Origin: Anaerolineaceae bacterium UBA6133 | GTDB taxonomy: Bacteria; Chloroflexota; Anaerolineae; Anaerolineales; Anaerolineaceae | NCBI GenBank assembly: GCA_002435825.1 | Contig: DIVL01000005.1 | Location: 1 to 5,465, forward strand | Direction: 5' to 3' | DNA length: 5,465 bases | Part shown: one piece after another, positions 1 to 5,449 of the stretch | How the letters are laid out: each line of letters begins with the position of its first letter | Numbering within the stretch: position 1 is the stretch's first letter | Made by a program: the position numbers and the translations under genes | Notes under the pieces: generated by a model | Seen by the model: only the letters and a program-made list of their open reading frames with translations | Told to the model about the DNA's origin: nothing | Databases searched by the model: none

Positions 1-5
1 TTTTT

Positions 6-10
6 GGGGG
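6..10 (+). promoter_or_regulatory. Ribosome binding site of the b-delta gene
   Basis: A run of five G residues lies 7 nt before the ATG at 18, a normal Shine-Dalgarno position. It supports the ATG at 18 as the start. The reading frame from there begins directly with the hydrophobic membrane helix expected of an Fo b subunit. No promoter is visible in the 17 nt before the gene, which fits an internal position in a longer operon. Confidence 0.55.
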
Positions 11-17
11 CTAAGTC

Positions 18-806
18 ATGCTCGACCTTGACCTTAGCACCATCATCTGGACGATTCTCAACTTCCTGGTCTTGACGGTGATCCTGTACTTCCTGGTTTT
101 CAAACCGATGACCATGCGTGCGGAGGAACGGGCAATTGAGAAAGCTGCCCTCAGGGCAGCACTGCAGCGCGACCAATTGGATGCTCAACAGCGCCTGGAG
201 GAGCTCGACAAGCGCCTGATCAACCTTGATGAGGAGATCGAAAAAATCACAGATCAGGCATATGTTAATAGCCAGAAACAGCAGGAAGATCTGCTGGAGG
301 CGACCCGCCAGGAAGCAGAGTCCATCATGATAGAAGCGGTTAACGAGGCGCGCAAGGAGCAGGAAGTGGACATCAAGCGCCTGCAGAGTGACCTGGTGGA
401 GACGGTCATCAACATCAGCAATTACACCCTGCGCGAAGTCATACCTCCTGAAGTTCATGATCAGCTCCTCGAAAAGATGACCAGCAACATCTGGAATATG
501 GGTCGCACAGACATGCGCATGGTCCAAAACATCCGCGAATCCCTGGAAGAAAGAATTCCAACCGTGGAAGTAGAAGTGCCGCGCGAGCTCACTACCGAAC
601 AGCAAATGAAGCTGCTTAGCACTTTCAACGCCCTGACGGACAAGGAAGTGGATCTGGTGGTAAGCGTCAAACCGGAACTGGTGAGCGGCATCCGAGCGAG
701 AGTTGGAGACATCGTGCTGGATAACACCATCAGTACACATCTGGAATCCTTGCGGGATGAAATTGGTCAGAAATTAGAGACGCTGGCAAAACCTGAAAAT
801 GAATGA
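18..806 (+). CDS. atpF: F-type ATPase b subunit fused to a delta-like C-terminal domain (alternate/N-type ATPase)
   Basis: Peripheral-stalk subunit of an F1Fo ATPase, linking the membrane Fo sector to the F1 head. Residues about 7-28 form one transmembrane helix followed by FKPM, the usual b-subunit membrane exit. Residues about 33-140 are a long charged, Glu/Gln/Arg/Lys-rich helix typical of the b coiled coil. Residues about 182-255 resemble the C-terminal domain of F1 delta (OSCP): the segment VSVKPELVSGIRARVGD followed by LDNTISTHLESLRDEI matches the delta pattern of a 'DP-LIGG--(I/V)RVGD--(I/L)D-S---RL--L' type. At 262 residues it is about 100 longer than a stand-alone b (E. coli about 156), yet too short to include the roughly 100-residue delta N-terminal domain. 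No separate delta gene follows; alpha starts inside its last codons. Long b proteins of this kind are known from alternate F1Fo ATPases. The b assignment is firm; the delta-like end rests on motif recognition. Confidence 0.9.
   Translation: MLDLDLSTIIWTILNFLVLTVILYFLVFKPMTMRAEERAIEKAALRAALQRDQLDAQQRLEELDKRLINLDEEIEKITDQAYVNSQKQQEDLLEATRQEAESIMIEAVNEARKEQEVDIKRLQSDLVETVINISNYTLREVIPPEVHDQLLEKMTSNIWNMGRTDMRMVQNIRESLEERIPTVEVEVPRELTTEQQMKLLSTFNALTDKEVDLVVSVKPELVSGIRARVGDIVLDNTISTHLESLRDEIGQKLETLAKPENE
799..806 (+). promoter_or_regulatory. Translational-coupling overlap between b-delta and alpha genes
   Basis: The sequence ATGAATGA holds the alpha start codon (799-801) and the b-delta stop codon (804-806). 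The preceding bases have no strong Shine-Dalgarno, so ribosomes finishing b-delta probably re-initiate on alpha. The overlap is seen directly; coupling is inferred. Confidence 0.6.
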
Positions 807-2469
807 TTTAGATCTTGTGACCCTGGAAAAACTTTCAGATCTGACCGAGCGCTTGCGCGTAAATGATCCCTTGTTGGTAAAACGCGAAGGTTTCCTGGAA
901 GACGTGAAGGCTCGTGTGGCAGAAAAATTGCCAGCGCGTCCAAAAACCCTCAAACCGGAATATGTCATAAGTGAGCTTCAGTCAGCCGGCCAGAGGCAAA
1001 AGCACCAGGTCTTCATCCGCAGTGTTGGTACTGTGCAGCATGTTGGCAATGGTATTGCCACGCTCAGCGGATTGCCGATGGTTTTCCTGGAGGAATTGGT
1101 AACTTTCCCGAATGGGGTGCAGGGGATGGTGCTGAATCTCGACCGCAAGCATGTGGATGTGATCCTTTTGGGCGATGACACTGGCATCCGGGGAGGAGAC
1201 TTGGCTAAAGCAACAGGCAAACGTCTCAGTATCCCGGTGGGTCTTTCCTTTCTGGGCAGATTGGTGGATCCCCTTGGAAGACCGCTGGATGATAATCGAA
1301 CGATTGTTCCCTCTGAATTTCGCTCCGTAGAACGCATCGCGCCGGGTGTGATCGACCGTGCCCCAGTTGACACGCCGCTGTTCACCGGTACAAAGATCGT
1401 CGACGCACTCCTTCCGCTTGGGCGCGGACAGCGTGAATTGATCATTGGTGACCGCCAGGTAGGGAAAACCACCCTGGCACTCGACGCCATCCTCAGCCAG
1501 AGGGGAACCGATGTCCGTTGTGTGTACGTTTCTATCGGGCAGAAGAAGACGTCAGTGTTACGTGCTGTCGAAACCCTCAAAGCTGGTGGAGTCATGAACC
1601 AGACCACTGTGATGGTTTCAAGCCCGGACGATCCCCCTGCCCTGCGCTACCTGGCGCCGTACGCGGGTGTCACCCTGGCTGAATTCCTGCTGGATAACGG
1701 CATGGACGTCTTGATCGTTTTTGACGATCTATCAAAGCATGCGGATACGTACCGTGAGATGAGTTTGCTGCTGCGGCGTCCACCTGGACGCGAAGCCTAT
1801 CCGGGAGATATTTTTTATCTTCACTCGCGTCTCCTTGAGCGCGCCTGCCGCCTGAACGAGATGCAGGGTGGTGGGAGCATCACAGCATTGCCTATTGCGG
1901 CAACCCAACGCGGGAATATCTCAAGCTACATTGTGACCAATTTGATCTCCATCACCGATGGGCAGATCGTTTTGGACGCGGATGAATTCAATAAAGGCAA
2001 CAAACCCGCCATCGACATCGGCAGGTCCGTCTCACGAGTGGGGTCTGCGGCGCAAGAGCCGGCGATGAAGTCGGTGGTGCAAGCCTTGAAACTGGAGCTC
2101 TCACAGTACGAAGAAGTGGCCCGCTTTGCTCGGTTTGGCACCGAGGTAAACGAAGCCACGCGCAAGCAAATCGAACGCGGGCAGAGGCTGAACGCCCTCC
2201 TGCAGCAAGGTCCCAACCAACCAGTGCGTTTCGAGAATCAGGTGGTGCAATTCTATGCTCTCACCCAGGGCTTTATGGACGAAATCAAGCCCGAAAAAGT
2301 GAGTGTGTTTGCGGATGAAATGGTCAGCTACTTGCACAGCCACGCTGCCCAGTCAGTTGATGCCATCAAACACCAACGCAGCCTGAGTGAAGAATCCAAA
2401 GCCGATTTGAACCAGGCTTTAGGTGTCTTTCTGGACTTTTGGGATAAGAAAGAGAAGCAAAACAAATGA
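799..2469 (+). CDS. atpA: F1 ATPase alpha subunit, alternate/N-type, with extended N-terminus
   Basis: Non-catalytic nucleotide-binding subunit of the alpha3beta3 head. The beta-barrel domain starts near residue 72 (SVGTVQHVGNGIATLSG). The nucleotide domain has Walker A GDRQVGKTT at 217-225, the alpha-specific IGQK at 248-251, Walker B LIVFDD with D309, and the SVSRVGSAAQ segment whose Arg413 is the arginine finger reaching the catalytic site. The loop NEMQGGGSITALP and the PAIDIGRSVSRVG stretch look like alternate (N-type) alpha subunits. At 556 residues it is longer than the usual 500-515, mainly because about 48 extra residues precede the barrel compared with E. coli alpha. The start overlaps the b-delta gene by 8 nt (ATGAATGA) and has only a weak Shine-Dalgarno, so translation probably depends on coupling. 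The nearby ATG at 803 opens a two-codon frame and is not a start. The alpha identity is certain; the N-type label is likely. Confidence 0.97.
   Translation: MNDLDLVTLEKLSDLTERLRVNDPLLVKREGFLEDVKARVAEKLPARPKTLKPEYVISELQSAGQRQKHQVFIRSVGTVQHVGNGIATLSGLPMVFLEELVTFPNGVQGMVLNLDRKHVDVILLGDDTGIRGGDLAKATGKRLSIPVGLSFLGRLVDPLGRPLDDNRTIVPSEFRSVERIAPGVIDRAPVDTPLFTGTKIVDALLPLGRGQRELIIGDRQVGKTTLALDAILSQRGTDVRCVYVSIGQKKTSVLRAVETLKAGGVMNQTTVMVSSPDDPPALRYLAPYAGVTLAEFLLDNGMDVLIVFDDLSKHADTYREMSLLLRRPPGREAYPGDIFYLHSRLLERACRLNEMQGGGSITALPIAATQRGNISSYIVTNLISITDGQIVLDADEFNKGNKPAIDIGRSVSRVGSAAQEPAMKSVVQALKLELSQYEEVARFARFGTEVNEATRKQIERGQRLNALLQQGPNQPVRFENQVVQFYALTQGFMDEIKPEKVSVFADEMVSYLHSHAAQSVDAIKHQRSLSEESKADLNQALGVFLDFWDKKEKQNK
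2466..2469 (+). promoter_or_regulatory. ATGA start-stop overlap between alpha and the PII-like gene
   Basis: The alpha stop TGA and the next gene's ATG share the tetranucleotide ATGA. The upstream purine tract AAGAAAGAGAAG is only a loose ribosome site, so translation is probably coupled to alpha. This ties production of the small protein to that of the ATPase head. Confidence 0.6.
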
Positions 2470-2795
2470 AAATGATCATGGCGATCGTGCCAAGAAAATA
2501 TGGTGATGACGTGCTTTCGGCACTGATCAATGCTGGCTTTACAGCCACGTACTCTGAGACGCGGGGAGGTATGCTGCGCCAGAGTCAACTGACGCTGTAT
2601 ATTGCAGTTCGCAGCAGTGAAGTGCAGACGGCTCTGAACCTCATTACGGACTCCTGTAATGAGATTGAATCGATACATCATGGCTACGGACTGCACGTTG
2701 ATTGTGAACCGCATATGGAAAATGAGGCAGCACCTCTTGGAAAAAGCTCGGCAGTGGTCTTTATCTGGACACTCGACAAATTCCAGGTGGGCTAA
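2466..2795 (+). CDS. PII-like protein of the PstA/DarA cyclic-di-AMP receptor family, inside the ATPase operon
   Basis: A cytosolic 109-residue protein with no signal or membrane helix. It begins MKMIMAIV, has a helix at about 12-23, then GFTATYSETRGGMLRQSQLT (24-43), a second beta/helix unit (44-63), a long loop (64-94) and a closing strand SAVVFIW ending DKFQVG. Length and order match the PII-like cyclic-di-AMP receptors PstA/DarA (Pfam CdAMP_rec, formerly DUF970), whose S. aureus member, as I recall it, is also 109 residues, starts MKMIIAIV, carries TTGGFLRAGNTT at the same position and ends VFVMPVDAFHQF. By that ungapped comparison A27, T28, T32, G34, G35, L37, R38, T43 and F99 are kept, while N24, R26, N41 and G47 are changed to G, T, Q and A. 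The family is trimeric and mainly signals by binding partners. The gene sits between alpha and gamma with a 4-nt overlap and a 7-nt gap, so a role with this ATPase is likely, but it is inferred. Whether it still binds cyclic-di-AMP is open. Confidence 0.82.
   Translation: MKMIMAIVPRKYGDDVLSALINAGFTATYSETRGGMLRQSQLTLYIAVRSSEVQTALNLITDSCNEIESIHHGYGLHVDCEPHMENEAAPLGKSSAVVFIWTLDKFQVG
2785..2790 (+). promoter_or_regulatory. Ribosome binding site of the gamma gene
   Basis: AGGTGG, one mismatch from AGGAGG, lies 12 nt before the ATG at 2803 and inside the last codons of the PII-like gene. The spacing is slightly long but acceptable. It favours 2803 as the start, giving MSEGKERAEARL, the expected gamma N-terminal helix. 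Confidence 0.45.
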
Positions 2796-2802
2796 AGCAT
2801 AA

Positions 2803-3705
2803 ATGTCTGAAGGCAAGGAACGCGCAGAAGCCAGGCTCTCGAACCTGGAGGCCATCGAACCACTATTGGGTTCTTTACGCGTGCTCTCGCTGAGTACCAT
2901 GCAAATGGCGCTCAACCGCCAGGCTTCTCTCACGGCTTACGCGGAGCGTTTTTCGCTGGTGGCAGCCCAGGTGAGGTTCATGGCAGGGGACAAGCTGGTA
3001 AAGCACGAAGTGGAAGAGCGGTTGGATTACCGACCGGTGGAGCAGAACCGGGTGTTGGCGGTCATAGGCAGCTCCCGGGGGATTTGCGGGCAGTACAACA
3101 AACAATTAGCCAAATTGGCATCTGAGCGTTTGCAGCAGAAAGACGCTTTGCCGACAAAGGTGCTGGCTTTTGGCGTCAGAGTCCAGCGCGCCTTAACGGA
3201 GGAAGGCATCGCATTTGATGGGCAGGAGACACTGGGGAAGGGCTCACAGCCGGCTTATGAACTGGCTGCCCGGCTGATGCGCCGCTGGACAGCTGCTTTT
3301 GAAGCTGGGACGCTTGCGAAGGTGGAGATCCTGTCTTTCCGCAAACGTGCAGTCGGGACAAATTACAGCCCGGTATTCACCACGCTGATGCCAACACGCA
3401 GTGAGGAACACCACGACGAGAGACAAAAGGAACTACCCTGGCCTCCCCCGATCATCGAGGGCGATCCGGAAGTGATGCTCGAGCAGATCGACAGCCACCT
3501 GCTGGCAATCCGCTTCTATCAATTGATCCTGGATGCAATCGCGGCTGAAAATCTCTATCGCTACCGCCTGCTTGAAGAAGCGAAAGAAAACACCTCGAGT
3601 TTGCTTGAAGAACTTCAGTTAGCCATCCAGTCTGAACGTCGCAAGGAAATTACCCAGCAGCTGCAGGAAATCCTGGTAGGATCAGGTATGCTGGCGCAGA
3701 GATAA
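2803..3705 (+). CDS. atpG: F1 ATPase gamma subunit, alternate/N-type
   Basis: Central rotor shaft of F1, transmitting rotation between the Fo ring and the alpha3beta3 head. The N-terminal helix (about 5-60) reads ARLSNLEAIEPLLGSLRVLS instead of the classical 'RI-SI-NT-KITKAM' pattern, which fits gamma of alternate F1Fo ATPases. The Rossmann-like middle contains VIGSSRGICGQYN (87-99), equivalent to the classical 'SDRGLCGGYN'. The C-terminal helix (about 235-295) has AAENLYRYRLLEEAKENT and then RRKEITQQLQEILVGSGML, matching the classical 'SE--ARM-AM--AT-NA' and 'R-A-IT-EI-EIV-GA' signatures. At 300 residues the length is normal. It is the last gene of the operon in this window, starting 7 nt after the PII-like gene and ending 20 nt before the convergent gene. 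Gamma identity is firm. Confidence 0.95.
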   Translation: MSEGKERAEARLSNLEAIEPLLGSLRVLSLSTMQMALNRQASLTAYAERFSLVAAQVRFMAGDKLVKHEVEERLDYRPVEQNRVLAVIGSSRGICGQYNKQLAKLASERLQQKDALPTKVLAFGVRVQRALTEEGIAFDGQETLGKGSQPAYELAARLMRRWTAAFEAGTLAKVEILSFRKRAVGTNYSPVFTTLMPTRSEEHHDERQKELPWPPPIIEGDPEVMLEQIDSHLLAIRFYQLILDAIAAENLYRYRLLEEAKENTSSLLEELQLAIQSERRKEITQQLQEILVGSGMLAQR

Positions 3706-3725
3706 ACCCCCATCGTTTAATTACA
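3706..3725. other. 20-bp gap between convergent stop codons, no terminator visible
   Basis: The gamma stop (TAA at 3703-3705) and the stop of the minus-strand peptidase gene (3726-3728) are separated by 20 nt that contain no hairpin followed by a T-run on either strand. Short inverted stretches in the gamma 3' end (for example ATCC/GGAT near 3670-3683) are too short to count. Transcripts from the two sides probably run into each other. Confidence 0.6.
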
Positions 3726-5303
3726 TTACTCGCCTGTGATCACCAGCGGCAGGAATATTTGTGGTGGGCGATTCATGCTGGTTGTAATGAAAAGTTCCAG
3801 GTCGTGAACCGCTCCGGTGTTGCCTGTTTTCGCATCGCACACGAAAACCTGCCAGGTTCCGAAGGCATTCAGACCAGTGTAAGCGTCCAGGCTGCCGTCG
3901 GTCTGCGGACCGACACTGCGTTTGTAGGAGGGCGGAGTGAGATCATCTCGGTTTCCGTCATTGATTGGCAGGTTCGAAGCGTCATCCATCAGGAGGTTAT
4001 AGTTGATGTTCGTATCTGCGGAAGGCTCAATCAAGGTCACGGGGCTGGCATCCTTGGGACCTTTCAGGCTTACTCTCACATCCCCCCTAGCCGCATGCGC
4101 CAGCATCAGCCCCAGGTTGAGGTCCTCGATCCAGGCGTCGTCCGTAAACTCATAGGTATAGTTTACCCCCTGCCCGGTTGCGCAGCCGTTATCCGGCAAG
4201 GGTTGGGTGATTGTCCAGATATATTTCCATGTAGCGCGGTTCGTGGAATAATCCCAGACTTTAATGTCAAGCATGTGGACTCCAGGGTCAGTGGGCAGTG
4301 GATTATTACCGTCTTTGGCAAAGCCCAGGTTGATGTAAAAATCGCGATCATCATAGTTACCCTTGGTCAACCCCGGCAGGAAATACTGGTTTACATAGGC
4401 GGTATCCAAACTGCCGCCCGGAAGGGCATGGAAATCCCAGGCAGTGTAGGACTGAGGCTCGCCATCCAGTTCAAAAGTAATGCGGTGCGGCGGCATGTAA
4501 TAAACCTGGCTCATGAAGAGATCGCGCGTGTGCGCATAGATGCTGTAATCCGTGCCGTAGGGAATGGTGTTAACGCCGGGCAAAGTATTGGTGCCTGTGA
4601 ATAGCCCTACTGCCTGCACCTCGGGAGCCTGCGTGTCCACGTAGGTGTAATCGAGGAACTCCAGCGGGTTCAGGTAAATATCGCCCGCGGCAAGGATGTT
4701 GAGGTGGATATGGTGGAAGTAATAACCAAAGGACCAAACTGGCCAGGTGACAATGTTTCCTAAGTGGCTGTTGGCGGGGATGAAACCGCCATTGACAGGG
4801 TCATCCTGATAGGCCTGGAATGCAGTGTAAATGGCTGGCGGGATGGTAGGTTCGTCAATATGGTGATATTGCCAGACATAGCCTTCCGGGTCAAGGATGG
4901 CCACCTCCCAGTAGAGTTCTGTGGGATAGCTGTAATTCTCGATGTTCACCACCTGCCCTGTCACGGGTGTGCGCACCTGGGTGCCATCCGCAGCCAGCAG
5001 ATCGACACCGTGATGGAAGTAGGCGTCACTTGGATTGCTCGAATACAGTTGATAGGAACTGTTGAGATGACCCACCTGGTTAATTGCGAACGACCAGCCA
5101 TAACGCGCGTGGGCACCATCTGGGTCGCCAGTGGCAATGCCTGCTGAGCCGGTTTGGATGCTGGCTTCAATTTGCTCGGGGTGCTGGGGTGGCGTAATGG
5201 AGGCTGCCTGAGCGGCGTTGGGAATCAACAGGCAGACTTCCAGAATTAGCACAATAACCAGGCTCATAAGGATGGATCGGTATTTGTCTCGAAGTGGGTT
5301 CAC
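3726..5303 (-). CDS. Secreted M23 (LytM-type) metallopeptidase with a P domain and a C-terminal FLPLV tail
   Basis: A 525-residue extracytoplasmic protein. Residues 1-33 are a signal peptide: a charged start, a hydrophobic core at about 11-28, and an A-Q-A cleavage site before A34. The M23 domain (about 65-215) shows all three motifs of zinc endopeptidases that cut peptide cross-bridges: HHGVD (H97, D101), YHHI (Y146, H148) and HIH (H198, H200), with H97, D101 and H200 as zinc ligands, so it is probably active. Residues about 222-367 look Ig-like (start DTQAPEV; DIKVWDYSTNRATWKYIWTI near the end). Residues about 377-507 match the P (proprotein convertase) domain: LNLGLMLAHAARGDVRVSLKGP, then FGTWQVFVCDAKTGNTG and the closing DLELFIT. 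The tail PPQIFLPLVITGE resembles ends of many secreted Chloroflexota proteins. The start is GTG, supported by AAGAGG 7 nt upstream. No functional link to the ATPase operon is evident. The real substrate is unknown. Confidence 0.85.
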   Translation of the reverse strand: MNPLRDKYRSILMSLVIVLILEVCLLIPNAAQAASITPPQHPEQIEASIQTGSAGIATGDPDGAHARYGWSFAINQVGHLNSSYQLYSSNPSDAYFHHGVDLLAADGTQVRTPVTGQVVNIENYSYPTELYWEVAILDPEGYVWQYHHIDEPTIPPAIYTAFQAYQDDPVNGGFIPANSHLGNIVTWPVWSFGYYFHHIHLNILAAGDIYLNPLEFLDYTYVDTQAPEVQAVGLFTGTNTLPGVNTIPYGTDYSIYAHTRDLFMSQVYYMPPHRITFELDGEPQSYTAWDFHALPGGSLDTAYVNQYFLPGLTKGNYDDRDFYINLGFAKDGNNPLPTDPGVHMLDIKVWDYSTNRATWKYIWTITQPLPDNGCATGQGVNYTYEFTDDAWIEDLNLGLMLAHAARGDVRVSLKGPKDASPVTLIEPSADTNINYNLLMDDASNLPINDGNRDDLTPPSYKRSVGPQTDGSLDAYTGLNAFGTWQVFVCDAKTGNTGAVHDLELFITTSMNRPPQIFLPLVITGE

Positions 5304-5310
5304 GCAGCAG

Positions 5311-5316
5311 CCTCTT
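5311..5316 (-). promoter_or_regulatory. Ribosome binding site of the M23 peptidase gene
   Basis: Read on the minus strand, AAGAGG lies 7 nt before the GTG at 5303-5301. This decides for the GTG start over the internal ATG 12 codons later, which would cut off the charged N-terminal part of the signal peptide. A second purine-rich block, CGGAGG, lies further upstream at 5325-5330, too far from this start to serve it. Confidence 0.65.
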
Positions 5317-5336
5317 CTTGTTTTCCTCCGGTCAGG

Positions 5337-5350
5337 AATCCAATTGGATT
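5337..5350. promoter_or_regulatory. Perfect 14-bp palindrome, possible operator
   Basis: AATCCAATTGGATT is a perfect inverted repeat with no spacer, centred at 5343/5344 and about 34 nt upstream of the peptidase start codon. With no loop it is more likely a dimeric DNA-binding-protein site than an RNA hairpin. The palindrome is seen directly; the operator role is a guess. Confidence 0.35.
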
Positions 5351-5420
5351 GTAATGCATGCTCCCGGTTTTGAGGGATTAGTTTGAAGCAGAGATGCCTT
5401 TTTTACTAATAAATACAAAA

Positions 5421-5449
5421 TATGTAATGTTGGTGTCGTAATGCCTCAA
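5421..5449 (-). promoter_or_regulatory. Weak sigma70-like promoter candidate
   Basis: On the minus strand TTGAGG (5449-5444) could act as a -35 element, and the AT-rich CATATT (about 5424-5419), four of six matches to TATAAT, as a -10, at a long spacing of 19 nt. The match is poor and AT-rich sequence gives such hits by chance, so this is only the best candidate in view. Confidence 0.2.

Noticed and set aside
1..14. End of an upstream ATPase c-subunit gene (a TAA at 12-14 is in a frame reading F-G-G-stop)
   Set aside because: Three codons are not enough to recognise a gene, although an upstream ATPase gene is expected from operon order.
978..1607. Open frame of 209 codons on the minus strand
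   Set aside because: Shadow of the alpha gene, covering its conserved barrel and Walker A region; Ser/Arg/Thr-rich as typical of antisense frames.
799..2469. V/A-type ATPase B subunit or catalytic F1 beta subunit
   Set aside because: The IGQK motif after Walker A and the SVSRVGSAAQ arginine-finger segment are those of F1 alpha; the beta-specific catalytic Glu motif is absent.
2466..2795. Classical nitrogen-regulatory PII protein (GlnB/GlnK)
   Set aside because: The T-loop with the uridylylated tyrosine and the GlnB signature motifs are absent; the GGMLR turn and C-terminal end fit the PstA/DarA group instead.
2466..2795. ATPase epsilon subunit or an AtpQ/AtpR-type accessory protein
   Set aside because: AtpQ and AtpR are small membrane proteins and this one has no membrane helix; epsilon has a beta-sandwich plus helical hairpin with different motifs.
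2328..2933. Open frame of 201 codons on the minus strand spanning the alpha/PII-like/gamma junctions
   Set aside because: It spans three well-supported plus-strand genes, has no ribosome site or known motif, and is better explained as chance.
3660..3705. Possible terminator hairpin in the gamma 3' end (CAGGA/TCCTG, ATCC/GGAT)
   Set aside because: Stems are only 4-5 bp with impossible or poor loops, no T-run follows, and the bases are coding.
3759..4604. Open frame of 281 codons on the plus strand, opposite the M23 peptidase gene
   Set aside because: It lies wholly within the peptidase gene on the other strand, has no ribosome site or recognisable domain, and the minus-strand reading has clear signal peptide, M23 and P-domain motifs.
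4764..5147. Open frame of 127 codons on the plus strand
   Set aside because: It is antisense to the M23 catalytic region; the composition is that of a shadow frame and no family is recognisable.
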